DNA from: Rhizobium sp. SEMIA4064
Lineage (GTDB): Bacteria > Pseudomonadota > Alphaproteobacteria > Rhizobiales > Rhizobiaceae
DNA: 64,000 nucleotides
Direction of reading: 5' to 3'
Assembly (NCBI RefSeq): GCF_003025035.1
Contig: NZ_PYJN01000016.1
Coordinates: 310,001-374,000, forward strand
The notes beneath the pieces were generated by a model. It was not told the DNA's origin and searched no databases. It saw only the letters and a list, made by a program, of their open reading frames with translations. This document shows positions 23,258 through 30,779 of the stretch, in pieces (position 1 is the first letter of the stretch; every line of letters starts with the position of its first letter). The position numbers and the translations under genes were made by a program.

Positions 23258-25210
23258 CTACTCCAGCGCCACAGCAATGAAGCGCAGATCGCCATTCGGA
23301 GAGGCGATCATCATCTGCGCATTGCGGCGACCTTCCCGCTTCAGCGATGCAACCTTTTCCGAAGCAGCGGTCGGCGTCTGCACGAATTCCTGAGCCACTT
23401 CGACGACAACTTCTCCCGGCTTCAGCCCCTTCTCCGCTGCGGCCGAACCCGGTGCAACCTCCGTGATCACCACGCCGTCGACACTGTCGGCAATGCCAAA
23501 GCTCTTGCGGTTTTCGGCGTTCAGCGTCGCGAGTTTCATGCCGAGCACCTCCTGGGTAGCCTGCGGCTGCGGCGCTTGCTGCTGCTGACCGTTGTCCTGG
23601 TCCTGCCCATCCGCTCCGTCGTCATCGCCTTCATCTCCCTCGTCGGGATTGATGACGCCGTCGTTGCCGCCGCCCTTGTCGTTGGGCGCAAGCCGGGGCG
23701 CCTTGTCGCCGCCGCCCTTATCGCCCTGATTGCTGTCGCCGCTGCTAGCTGCGGCCGCCTGGTCGCTGTCTTCGAGCCGGCCGAGCGTGACCTTCACAGT
23801 CTGCTGTTTGCCGTCGCGCATGATGACAACGTCGACTTCCTTGCCGACGGGGCTTTCAGCGACCACACGCGGCAGATCGCGCATCTCGTCAACGTCCTTG
23901 CCATCGAATTTCAGGATGACATCGCCGGCCTTGATCGAACCGTTATCGACCGGCCCGCCCTTGATGACGCCTGCCACCAGCGCGCCCTTGGCGCTTTCGA
24001 GGCCGAGGCTGTTGGCAACATCGTCGGTGACCGGCTGGATGCGCACGCCGAGCCAGCCGCGACGGGTCTCGCCGAAATCCATGAGCTGCTTGACGACACC
24101 CTCGGCCAGTTCGGAGGGCACGGCGAAGCCAATACCGATGGAGCCGCCGCTCGGCGAGATGATCGCCGTGTTGATGCCGATCACTTCGCCCTTCATGTTG
24201 AAGAGCGGGCCGCCGGAATTGCCCTTGTTGATCGCCGCATCCGTCTGGATGAAATTGTCATAGGGACCGGCATTGATATTGCGGCCACGGGCAGAGACGA
24301 TACCCACAGTCACAGAGCCGCCCAGACCGAAAGGATTGCCGATCGCCATCACCCAGTCGCCGATCCGCATCTTGCCGGAATCGCCGAATTTGACCGCGAT
24401 CAGCGGATGCTTCGGTTCCACCTTGAGCACGGAAAGATCGGTCTTCGTGTCGGTGCCGATCAGCCGCGCCTTCAGCTTGGTGCCGTTCGGGAAGATCGCC
24501 TCGATATCGTCGGCACCTTCGATGACGTGATTGTTGGTGACGATGTAGCCGGATGGATCGATGACGAAACCGGAACCGAGCGAGCTGACCTTGCGGTTGC
24601 TGTTTTCGTTGTTCCGGTTCTTGAAGAAGTCGTTGAAGAACTCCTGGAACGGCGAATTGTCCGGCACCTTGGGGGTCGCCGGGCCATCGCCCTCATCCTT
24701 GACCTTTTGGGAGGTCGAAATGTTGACCACCGCATCCAGCAGACCGGATGCCAGATCGGCAACCGAGGCGGGGCCGGCATTCATTGCCGGATTGCCCGTG
24801 ACCGGCAACGTCGCGCTGTTAGGCGTCACGGTCGGGTTCTCGGTCGTCGTTACAGTCGAGCCGCTCAAGGGAGCCTGCGCCGGGTTGGTCGCCGTAGCCG
24901 GGGTCTGACTATTGGAGGTCGCGGGCGCCTGCGTGCCCGACGCGGTGTTGCCGGTGGTTGCGCCGGCGGAGCCCGTGGCGGGAGCCTGGCCCGTTTCTCC
25001 GGTGGGTGCCGGTGCGGTTGTCGCGGAATTGCCCGGAGCCAGTGCGCCTGCAGCAGCGCCGCTATTGGGCGTCATCGTATCGGTTGAAGGCGTCTGCGTC
25101 GTCTGCGCATACGCCCGCTCGACGCCTGCTAGGGTGGGACCGGCAATCAGCGCCACACTGGCCAAGAGCGCGAACGAACGTCTGAAAGGCAGGCGATTGG
25201 TCGAGGCCAT
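23258..25210 (-). CDS. degP: DegP/Do-type periplasmic serine protease
   Basis: The 650-residue protein has a signal peptide (cleaved near residue 35, AYAQ) and about 110 residues of Thr/Ala/Pro-rich low complexity. A trypsin-like domain follows with catalytic His228 (TNNHVIEG), Asp258 (KTDLSVL) and Ser332 (GNSGGPLFN). Two PDZ domains come next, separated by an acidic, glutamine-rich linker (GDEGDDDGADGQDQDNGQQQQ). It degrades or refolds envelope proteins. It is longer than typical DegP (about 500) because of the two linkers. A GAGG ribosome site precedes the ATG. It lies downstream of hflC with a terminator between, so it is transcribed separately. Confidence 0.93.
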   Translation of the reverse strand: MASTNRLPFRRSFALLASVALIAGPTLAGVERAYAQTTQTPSTDTMTPNSGAAAGALAPGNSATTAPAPTGETGQAPATGSAGATTGNTASGTQAPATSNSQTPATATNPAQAPLSGSTVTTTENPTVTPNSATLPVTGNPAMNAGPASVADLASGLLDAVVNISTSQKVKDEGDGPATPKVPDNSPFQEFFNDFFKNRNNENSNRKVSSLGSGFVIDPSGYIVTNNHVIEGADDIEAIFPNGTKLKARLIGTDTKTDLSVLKVEPKHPLIAVKFGDSGKMRIGDWVMAIGNPFGLGGSVTVGIVSARGRNINAGPYDNFIQTDAAINKGNSGGPLFNMKGEVIGINTAIISPSGGSIGIGFAVPSELAEGVVKQLMDFGETRRGWLGVRIQPVTDDVANSLGLESAKGALVAGVIKGGPVDNGSIKAGDVILKFDGKDVDEMRDLPRVVAESPVGKEVDVVIMRDGKQQTVKVTLGRLEDSDQAAAASSGDSNQGDKGGGDKAPRLAPNDKGGGNDGVINPDEGDEGDDDGADGQDQDNGQQQQAPQPQATQEVLGMKLATLNAENRKSFGIADSVDGVVITEVAPGSAAAEKGLKPGEVVVEVAQEFVQTPTAASEKVASLKREGRRNAQMMIASPNGDLRFIAVALE

Positions 25211-25358
25211 CAGGCATCCTCATCGAGAAAGGGAAGTCTTGTATAAGCATCAACATAAGGCGGAATGATGAAGCGTGAAATCACCTTTTTGCGATATCCC
25301 CGCGCGTCCATCCGGCCTTGCGATTCATGGTAAAATTGATGCCATCCGACATAAGACA

Positions 25359-25382
25359 AGGGGCCGCCAGAAGGCAGCCCCT
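25359..25382 (-). terminator. terminator-like hairpin after hflC
   Basis: On the minus strand AGGGGCTGCC and GGCGGCCCCT pair with one mismatch around TTCT, followed by a T-rich tract. It lies 24 bases past the hflC stop and separates hflKC from degP. Confidence 0.6.
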
Positions 25383-25406
25383 CGGATTTCAGCGAGTTGT
25401 CGCGCA

Positions 25407-26342
25407 CTATTTCGCGGGTGACGGCGCAGCCAGCGCCGGCGCACCTGCCGCAGGAGCAGAACCGACCGAGCTGTCGAAATACTTGAAGAATTCCGACTGG
25501 TTCGGCGGCAGGACCAGCGTCTTGCCGCCCGAAGCGAGCGCCGTGCGATAGGCAGCCAACGAGCGATAGAATTCGTAGAAGCTCGGATCGCGCGAGGAGG
25601 CATCAGCGAAGATGCCGTTACGCTCGGCCTCGCCCTGACCGCGTAGGACTTCAGAATCCTTCTGTGCATCCGCCACGATCTCGACGACCTGACGATCGGC
25701 GATGGCTCGACGGCGCTGACCTTCTTCATTACCCCGGGCACGGATCAGCTCGGCTTCCGCCAGACGTTCAGCCTTCATGCGGTCGTAGGTCTGCTGCGAC
25801 ACTTCCTGGGTCAGGTCGGTGCGGCGGATACGAACATCTTCGATGTTCAGGCCGAGGGACTCGGCATCGCGGTGCAGGTCGTCACGCACTTCCGTCATCA
25901 TCGAAGCACGCTCGTTGGACAGAGCAGCTTCGAAACCACGCAGACCGTAGACACGACGCAGCGACGCGTCGAGGCGGGTCCTGAGACGCGATTCCGCTGC
26001 ATCGCGATCGCCCGACACCGTCTCGCGGAATTTTCGCGCATCGGTGATCCGGTAGACGACAAAAGCATCGACCTCATAGAACTTGCCGCCCGAAACCTGG
26101 ACACGGATATTGTCCAGATCGAAACGCAGCTCCTGATCCTGGATATATTGCACCCGATCGGCATCCATGAAGGCAAAGGGCAGCTTGAAATAGAGACCCG
26201 GCTCTGTCTTCACGGCACGGATCTGGCCGAAGCGCAGAACGATCGCCTGTTCGCGGGCATTGACCACGAAAATGGAGGAATAAACGATCAGCAGCACCAC
26301 CGCGAGCGCGATGAGAATGGTTGGCAAACGGCTGGACGTCAT
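25407..26342 (-). CDS. hflC: HflC, regulator of FtsH protease
   Basis: The 311-residue protein has an N-terminal membrane helix (TILIALAVVLLIVYSSIFVVNAREQAIVLRFG) and an SPFH/Band 7 domain with an HflC-type EQAIVLRFGQIRAVKTEPGLYFKLPF start. HflK and HflC form a large membrane cage around FtsH and modulate its degradation of membrane proteins. Its ATG overlaps the hflK stop by one base, so the pair is translationally coupled. Confidence 0.95.
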   Translation of the reverse strand: MTSSRLPTILIALAVVLLIVYSSIFVVNAREQAIVLRFGQIRAVKTEPGLYFKLPFAFMDADRVQYIQDQELRFDLDNIRVQVSGGKFYEVDAFVVYRITDARKFRETVSGDRDAAESRLRTRLDASLRRVYGLRGFEAALSNERASMMTEVRDDLHRDAESLGLNIEDVRIRRTDLTQEVSQQTYDRMKAERLAEAELIRARGNEEGQRRRAIADRQVVEIVADAQKDSEVLRGQGEAERNGIFADASSRDPSFYEFYRSLAAYRTALASGGKTLVLPPNQSEFFKYFDSSVGSAPAAGAPALAAPSPAK

Positions 26343-27466
26343 TATTTGGCCTCCGGCTGAGGTGCGGCCGCGGGCTTGGCCGACTGGGTCGTGGACTGCT
26401 TGCCGAGGTCGTTCAGCGGCAGGTAGGGCACGACGCCCTGCTTGTCGTCGATGATAATGCTGTTCGAATTGCCGATAACGGACTCCATGGTTTCGAGGAA
26501 CAGCCGCTTGCGGGTCACTTCCGGCGCCTTGACGTATTCGTCGTAGATGGAGATGAAGCGCTGCGCCTCACCCTGAGCTTCTTTGACGACACGGCTCTTA
26601 TAGGCAGCCGCCTCTTCACGAATCTGGGCCGCACGGCCGCGCGCCGCGCCAAGCTGCTGGTTGGCGTATTGATTGGCCTCTTGCACCTGCTGGTCTTCGT
26701 TCTGCTCGGCGCGCTGCACCTCGTCGAACGCGTCGGCCACTTCACGCGGCGGCGATGCATCTTCGATCGGCACGGCATTGATGGAAATACCCGAGCCGTA
26801 ACGGTCCATCGTGTCTTGAATGATGTTTCTCACCTCGATCGCGATTTCCTGGCGGTTGTCGCGATAGATATCCTGGGCCGGACGGCGGCCGACAACCTCA
26901 CGCATGGCGCTTTCCGCAACTTGCTGCAGCGTCTCGTCAGGAGTTTCGAGGTTGAAGAGATAGGCTTGCGGATTGGTGACGGTGTAGAGCACCGAGAACT
27001 GCACGTTAACGATATTCTGATCGCCCGTCAGCATCAGGCCGGCGTTCGAACCCGAGCTCGAACGGCCACCGATATTGCGCTGCTGTTCGGTAACCTTGAC
27101 GATCTCAACGCGATCCATCGGCCAGAAATGGAAATGCAGGCCCGGCATGGATACTTCGGCGCGCGGCTGGCCGAAGCGCAGCTCGACGCCGCGCTCATCC
27201 GGCTGAACCGTATAGACGCACTGGATGAGCCAGAAAATGACGATGATCGCCGCGACGATGACAAAGGCGCCGCCATTGAAGCCGCCGGGAACAAGCCCCT
27301 TCAAGCGATCCTGACCACGGCGAATGATGTCTTCAAGATCGGGCGGTCCACCGCTGCCGCTTCCCCGCGGCCGGTTCGGTCCCTGCCCCCAAGGCCCCTG
27401 ATTATTTCCACCGCCGCCACCGCCGCCCCACGGGCCGCCGCCGCCATTCTGATTGCTCCAGGGCAT
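26342..27466 (-). CDS. hflK: HflK, regulator of FtsH protease
   Basis: The 374-residue partner of HflC has a Gly/Asn/Pro-rich N-terminus (PWSNQNGGGGPWGGGGGGG), then a membrane helix (GAFVIVAAIIVIFWLIQCVYTV). The SPFH domain includes PDERGVELRFGQP and LHFHFWPMDRVEIVKV. A long coiled-coil C-terminus follows (QYANQQLGAARGRAAQIREEAAAYKSRV). I chose the ATG at 27466, which has AAAGAGG upstream, over an in-frame start 34 codons earlier. A strong promoter lies about 75-100 bases upstream. Confidence 0.95.
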   Translation of the reverse strand: MPWSNQNGGGGPWGGGGGGGNNQGPWGQGPNRPRGSGSGGPPDLEDIIRRGQDRLKGLVPGGFNGGAFVIVAAIIVIFWLIQCVYTVQPDERGVELRFGQPRAEVSMPGLHFHFWPMDRVEIVKVTEQQRNIGGRSSSGSNAGLMLTGDQNIVNVQFSVLYTVTNPQAYLFNLETPDETLQQVAESAMREVVGRRPAQDIYRDNRQEIAIEVRNIIQDTMDRYGSGISINAVPIEDASPPREVADAFDEVQRAEQNEDQQVQEANQYANQQLGAARGRAAQIREEAAAYKSRVVKEAQGEAQRFISIYDEYVKAPEVTRKRLFLETMESVIGNSNSIIIDDKQGVVPYLPLNDLGKQSTTQSAKPAAAPQPEAK

Positions 27467-27539
27467 CAAAACCTCTTTGTTTATGGACTCCCAGTATCGC
27501 GCAGACTTTGAAATTCGCAGGCAGCGGCGATTGTCTCCC

Positions 27540-27568
27540 GTTATAGGTATCGGCGCATCTGCTTTCAA
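27540..27568 (-). promoter_or_regulatory. sigma-70 promoter of hflKC
   Basis: On the minus strand, TTGAAA (27563-27568) and TATAAC (27540-27545) are 17 bases apart, close to consensus for the housekeeping sigma factor. The TTGAAA element also resembles the -35 of heat-shock (RpoH) promoters, so stress control is possible. Confidence 0.6.
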
Positions 27569-27627
27569 CGCAACTTCAGGAAGTTCGTCGGATTTATTGG
27601 AAAATAGTTGATTTTTGTGGACAGCTT

Positions 27628-28146
27628 TTATGCTTTGCGCCTGAAATAGCTGACAAAGCGCGTCGGATAATTGTCCTTCTCGCCGGCCGGTACGGCAAGC
27701 TCGCTTTCAACCTGCCAGAGAGCCGGATCGACCGCCGGAAAGGATGTGTCGCCGTCCACCTCGGCCTCCACATGGGTGATCAGCAGGCGGTCGGCCAAAC
27801 CAATCGCCTGTCGATAGATTTCACCACCGCCAAGGATGCAGATCTCACCGACACCCATCTCCGCAGCGAGGCGGCTCGCGACATCGATGGCCTCGCCAAG
27901 CGAATGCACCACCGTCACATCCTCCACAGCAAAGCCGGGATCGCGGCTGATCACCACGTTCGGCCGGCCGGGCAGCGGCTTGCCGATCGACTGGAACGTC
28001 TTGCGCCCCATGATGACCGGTTTACCAAGCGTCATCGCCTTGAACCGCTTAAGATCGGACGACAGCCGCCACGGCATGTCCCCGTCACGGCCGATGATGC
28101 CGTTGCGTGATACGGCAACAAGAATGGTTTTTACCGGTTCAGCCAT
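27628..28146 (-). CDS. folA: dihydrofolate reductase
   Basis: The 172-residue enzyme reduces dihydrofolate to tetrahydrofolate with NADPH. It shows the core features VAVSRNGIIGRDGDMPWRLSSDLKRFKAMTLGKPVIMGRKTFQSIGKPLPGRPNVVIS and ICILGGGEIYRQA. The catalytic acidic residue is the Asp of SSDLKRF. It lies 14 bases downstream of thyA on the same strand, the common thyA-folA operon. This restores the tetrahydrofolate that thymidylate synthase oxidises. Confidence 0.96.
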   Translation of the reverse strand: MAEPVKTILVAVSRNGIIGRDGDMPWRLSSDLKRFKAMTLGKPVIMGRKTFQSIGKPLPGRPNVVISRDPGFAVEDVTVVHSLGEAIDVASRLAAEMGVGEICILGGGEIYRQAIGLADRLLITHVEAEVDGDTSFPAVDPALWQVESELAVPAGEKDNYPTRFVSYFRRKA

Positions 28147-28160
28147 CCTTCCCTCCCCAG

Positions 28161-28955
28161 TCAGACGGCAATCGGCGCCTTGATATTGGCGTCGGCCTCA
28201 TAGCCTTCCAACGTGAAATCCTCGAAATTGAAATCGAAGATATTCTTCACCGCCGGATTAAGGCGCATGGTCGGCAGTTTTTTCGGGGTGCGGGTCAGTT
28301 GCAGCCTGGCTTGCTCGAAATGGTCGGAATAGATGTGCGTATCACCGAGCGTATGCACGAAGTCGCCAGGCTTCAGCCCCGTCACCTGCGCCACCATCAA
28401 CGTCAGCAGCGCATAGGAGGCGATGTTGAAAGGCACGCCGAGGAAGGTGTCGCCCGAGCGCTGGTAAAGCTGGCAGGACAGCTTGCCGTCGGCGACGTAG
28501 AACTGGAAGAGGCAATGGCACGGCGGCAGCGCCATTTCGTCCACCTCGGCCGGGTTCCAGGCCGAAACAATATGGCGGCGGGAGTTCGGGTTGGTCTTCA
28601 GCCCTTCGATCAGGTTGGCGATCTGGTCGATGTGGCCTCCGTCTGGAGCCGGCCAGGAACGCCATTGATGGCCATAAACCGGTCCGAGATCGCCGTTTTC
28701 GTCGGCCCACTCATCCCAGATCGAAACGCCGTTCTCCTTGAGATAACGGATATTCGTCTCGCCCTTCAGGAACCACAGCAGCTCATAGATGATCGAGCGC
28801 AGATGCAGCTTCTTGGTGGTGAGCACCGGAAAACCCTCGGAAAGGTCAAAGCGCATCTGGTAGCCGAAGACCGAGCGCGTGCCCTTGCCGGTGCGGTCGC
28901 CACGGTCGATGCCGGTGTCTATCACATGCTTCAAGAGATCGAGATATTGCTTCAT
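28161..28955 (-). CDS. thyA: thymidylate synthase ThyA
   Basis: The 264-residue enzyme methylates dUMP to dTMP using methylene-tetrahydrofolate. The active-site cysteine is in [12 protein letters not shown], with the dUMP-binding [19 protein letters not shown] and DTHIYSDH, and [19 protein letters not shown] at the N-terminus. Length equals the E. coli enzyme. An in-frame extension upstream is non-homologous. It is the first gene of a two-gene unit with folA and is divergent from ssrA. Confidence 0.97.
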   Translation of the reverse strand: MKQYLDLLKHVIDTGIDRGDRTGKGTRSVFGYQMRFDLSEGFPVLTTKKLHLRSIIYELLWFLKGETNIRYLKENGVSIWDEWADENGDLGPVYGHQWRSWPAPDGGHIDQIANLIEGLKTNPNSRRHIVSAWNPAEVDEMALPPCHCLFQFYVADGKLSCQLYQRSGDTFLGVPFNIASYALLTLMVAQVTGLKPGDFVHTLGDTHIYSDHFEQARLQLTRTPKKLPTMRLNPAVKNIFDFNFEDFTLEGYEADANIKAPIAV

Positions 28956-29105
28956 CGCACCCGCCGCCGATTCCATTTCTCTTGAATTTAATGGCAAGTC
29001 GGCGCGAAACCAACTGCGGGCCGACTTAATCCCTGCATTTCTCGTGTCTGGCGGACGTTTATCGCGGCAAACCTGTGTTTCGGCGACGCATTTATGACAA
29101 ATCCC

Positions 29106-29134
29106 CTTCCCTTCGCCCAAGGAAAACACTATAT
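29106..29134 (+). promoter_or_regulatory. candidate ssrA promoter
   Basis: CTATAT at 29129-29134 matches the rhizobial -10 consensus. CTTCCC lies 17 bases upstream as a weak -35. It is placed just before the expected 5' end of pre-tmRNA. Confidence 0.5.
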
Positions 29135-29140
29135 CAGCCG

Positions 29141-29470
29141 TGCCGGTCTTCGGGCCGGCTATGGCGATAAATGAGCGGTGTAATAAACCTATTGGACCCG
29201 GGGGCGGTACCCGGCGCCTCCACCAAAAACCGGCCAGGCCAAATTGGCTTCAGACCGGCTTTTGATGGGGGCGAAACAGGATCGACAAGGGTGTAAAGAT
29301 CGACTTTTCGCTCGGCATTGTACCACCGTTATCGGGCTAAAATTGTAGTTGCAAACGACAACTATGCGGAAGCTCGTCTCGCTGCTTAATCGCGGTGTGA
29401 CACTTCAAATAAAGTCCTAAGGGGTCGCACTCTTAGGCGGGGTTCGAAGGCACCTGGCAACAGAAGCCTT
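29141..29470 (+). ncRNA. ssrA: tmRNA, two-piece circularly permuted type
   Basis: The acceptor piece comes first and ends CGCCTCC-A-CCA at 29215-29225, with a T-arm CCGGG...CCCGG. After a spacer of about 40 bases the coding piece starts GGGGGCG at 29267, which pairs with CGCCTCC to rebuild the acceptor stem. The reading frame for the tag runs from GCA at 29351 to TAA at 29387 and encodes ANDNYAEARLAA. This permuted gene order is characteristic of alphaproteobacteria. tmRNA rescues stalled ribosomes and marks the peptide for ClpXP. Outer ends are approximate, since the 5' and 3' maturation points cannot be seen. Confidence 0.93.
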
Positions 29471-29594
29471 CACCTTCTCCCTCTCTTCGATATTATGTAT
29501 GATCAGGCTGATGACTCGCGCACGGGGGTTTCCCGTCAGCGCTGGGCGTGGCATAAGCCTTAGAAAAAACATGGCCAACGAAAGACAGGAAAGT

Positions 29595-30101
29595 ATGGGG
29601 CAGGATCATATCCGCTACGACATTTTGGCACAGGACGCCCTGCGTGGAGTCATCCGCAAGGTGTTGACCGAGGTCGGCACCACCGGCCGTCTGCCCGGTG
29701 ACCATCATTTCTTTATCACCTTTCTGACCGGCGCGGCCGGCGTGCGCATTTCGCAGCACCTGAAGTCGAAATATCCGGAGCAGATGACCATCGTCATCCA
29801 GCACCAGTTCTGGGACCTGAAGGTTACCGAGAGCCAGTTCGAGATCGGCCTCTCCTTCTCCGACGTTCCGGAAAAGCTGGTCATCCCGTTCAACGCGATC
29901 CGGGGCTTCTACGATCCATCCGTGAATTTCGAGCTGGAATTCGACGTGCCGCTCGCCGAAGACGAGGAAGTGACTTCCGGCGAGATCACCGCCTATCCGG
30001 TACCGGCCGAGGGCAGCGAGGAGCCTGCGGCCGCCAAGGACGGCGAGGAGAAGAAGCCAGGATCGGTCGTCTCCCTCGACGCGTTCCGCAAGAAGCAATA
30101 G
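29595..30101 (+). CDS. sspB: SspB-type ClpXP adaptor
   Basis: The 168-residue protein matches alphaproteobacterial SspB (MGQDHIRYDILAQDALRGVIRKVL, then RLPGDHHFFITFLT and FDLGLSF-like strands). Its acidic tail ends in a conserved VVSLDAFRKK, which resembles the XB segment that docks on ClpX. It delivers ssrA-tagged peptides to ClpXP. I chose the ATG at 29595, preceded by AGGAAA; an ATG at 29571 has no ribosome site. It sits directly downstream of ssrA, so the tag RNA and its adaptor are neighbours. Confidence 0.9.
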   Translation: MGQDHIRYDILAQDALRGVIRKVLTEVGTTGRLPGDHHFFITFLTGAAGVRISQHLKSKYPEQMTIVIQHQFWDLKVTESQFEIGLSFSDVPEKLVIPFNAIRGFYDPSVNFELEFDVPLAEDEEVTSGEITAYPVPAEGSEEPAAAKDGEEKKPGSVVSLDAFRKKQ

Positions 30102-30106
30102 CATCC

Positions 30107-30131
30107 GGGGAAGCAGGCGCTTCCCCTTTTT
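30107..30131 (+). terminator. rho-independent terminator of sspB
   Basis: GGGGAAGC and GCTTCCCC form a perfect eight-base stem around AGGC, followed by five T. It is just after the sspB stop. Confidence 0.85.
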
Positions 30132-30153
30132 GCATCGACCGTGGGGGACATCG

Positions 30154-30348
30154 ATGAGTGCCGAAATCGTCAATCTACGTCAGTTCCGCAAGAAGCAGAC
30201 ACGCTTCGAGAAAGAAAAGCAGGCGGAGCAAAATCGCGTTACCTTCGGCCGCACCAAGGCGGAGAAGAACCTGACCAAGGCTCTCAACGACAAAGCGGCA
30301 AAAGCGCATGAGGCCGGCCATATCGAGCCGTCCAAGACAGATGATTGA
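30154..30348 (+). CDS. DUF4169 family small basic protein
   Basis: The 64-residue protein contains the DUF4169 signature EIVNLRQFRKKQTRFEKEKQAEQNRVTFGRTKAEK. It is strongly basic and helical and could bind nucleic acid, but its function is unknown. A GGGGGA ribosome site precedes the ATG. It repeats the order sspB-DUF4169-RHH that I would expect in other rhizobia. Confidence 0.85.
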   Translation: MSAEIVNLRQFRKKQTRFEKEKQAEQNRVTFGRTKAEKNLTKALNDKAAKAHEAGHIEPSKTDD

Positions 30349-30458
30349 AGTGCCGAGCTGAAAGTCGAATTCCTTCCGAAATCATTCGCTTACCCCAGCA
30401 TTTTGAATCATTTTTAGAATTACCTCTTCCGTTTCCGAACTTTTTGATCGATCCGCCG

Positions 30459-30671
30459 ATGATCCGCAAACATTCCGCCACCCTGCATGGCCATCGCACC
30501 AGCTTTTCCCTTGAAGACGCCTTCTGGACCGAGCTGAAGGCGATCGCCAATGCGCGCGAAACGTCTCTTGCAGCGCTGATCTCCGAAATCGACGATGGGC
30601 GCGATCCCGAGAGCAACCTTTCTTCGGCGCTTCGGCTCTATGTTTTGAAATGGCTGAAGGATCGCCGCTGA
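30459..30671 (+). CDS. ribbon-helix-helix domain protein
   Basis: The 70-residue protein has the ribbon-helix-helix pattern: a short strand HRTSFSLEDAFWTEL, a helix-turn-helix DNA-contact segment, and RLYVLKWLKDRR at the end. These small dimers usually bind DNA as repressors or antitoxins. No toxin gene is adjacent. I chose the ATG at 30459 because it gives the compact family length. A longer reading frame starts at 30345 but its extra sequence is unlike the family. Confidence 0.75.
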   Translation: MIRKHSATLHGHRTSFSLEDAFWTELKAIANARETSLAALISEIDDGRDPESNLSSALRLYVLKWLKDRR

Positions 30672-30779
30672 AGCGCGTGCGTTAAACGAGGCGCTTAATC
30701 ACCTCATTCTCCACTCGACAGCCTCCCCGCTCCCTACGACGAAGGCAAGCGGATTTCGTATGGTCGATGGCGACGGATG

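Noticed and set aside
23576..25087. 503-codon + strand frame
   Set aside because: Antisense to degP; its composition reflects the complement of the low-complexity linkers.
29165..29225. Possible tRNA gene ending in CCA
   Set aside because: It has a T-arm and CCA but no anticodon arm. It is the acceptor piece of the permuted tmRNA.
30459..30671. Toxin-antitoxin module based on the ribbon-helix-helix protein
   Set aside because: There is no toxin gene next to it. The sspB-DUF4169-RHH order suggests a conserved housekeeping locus.
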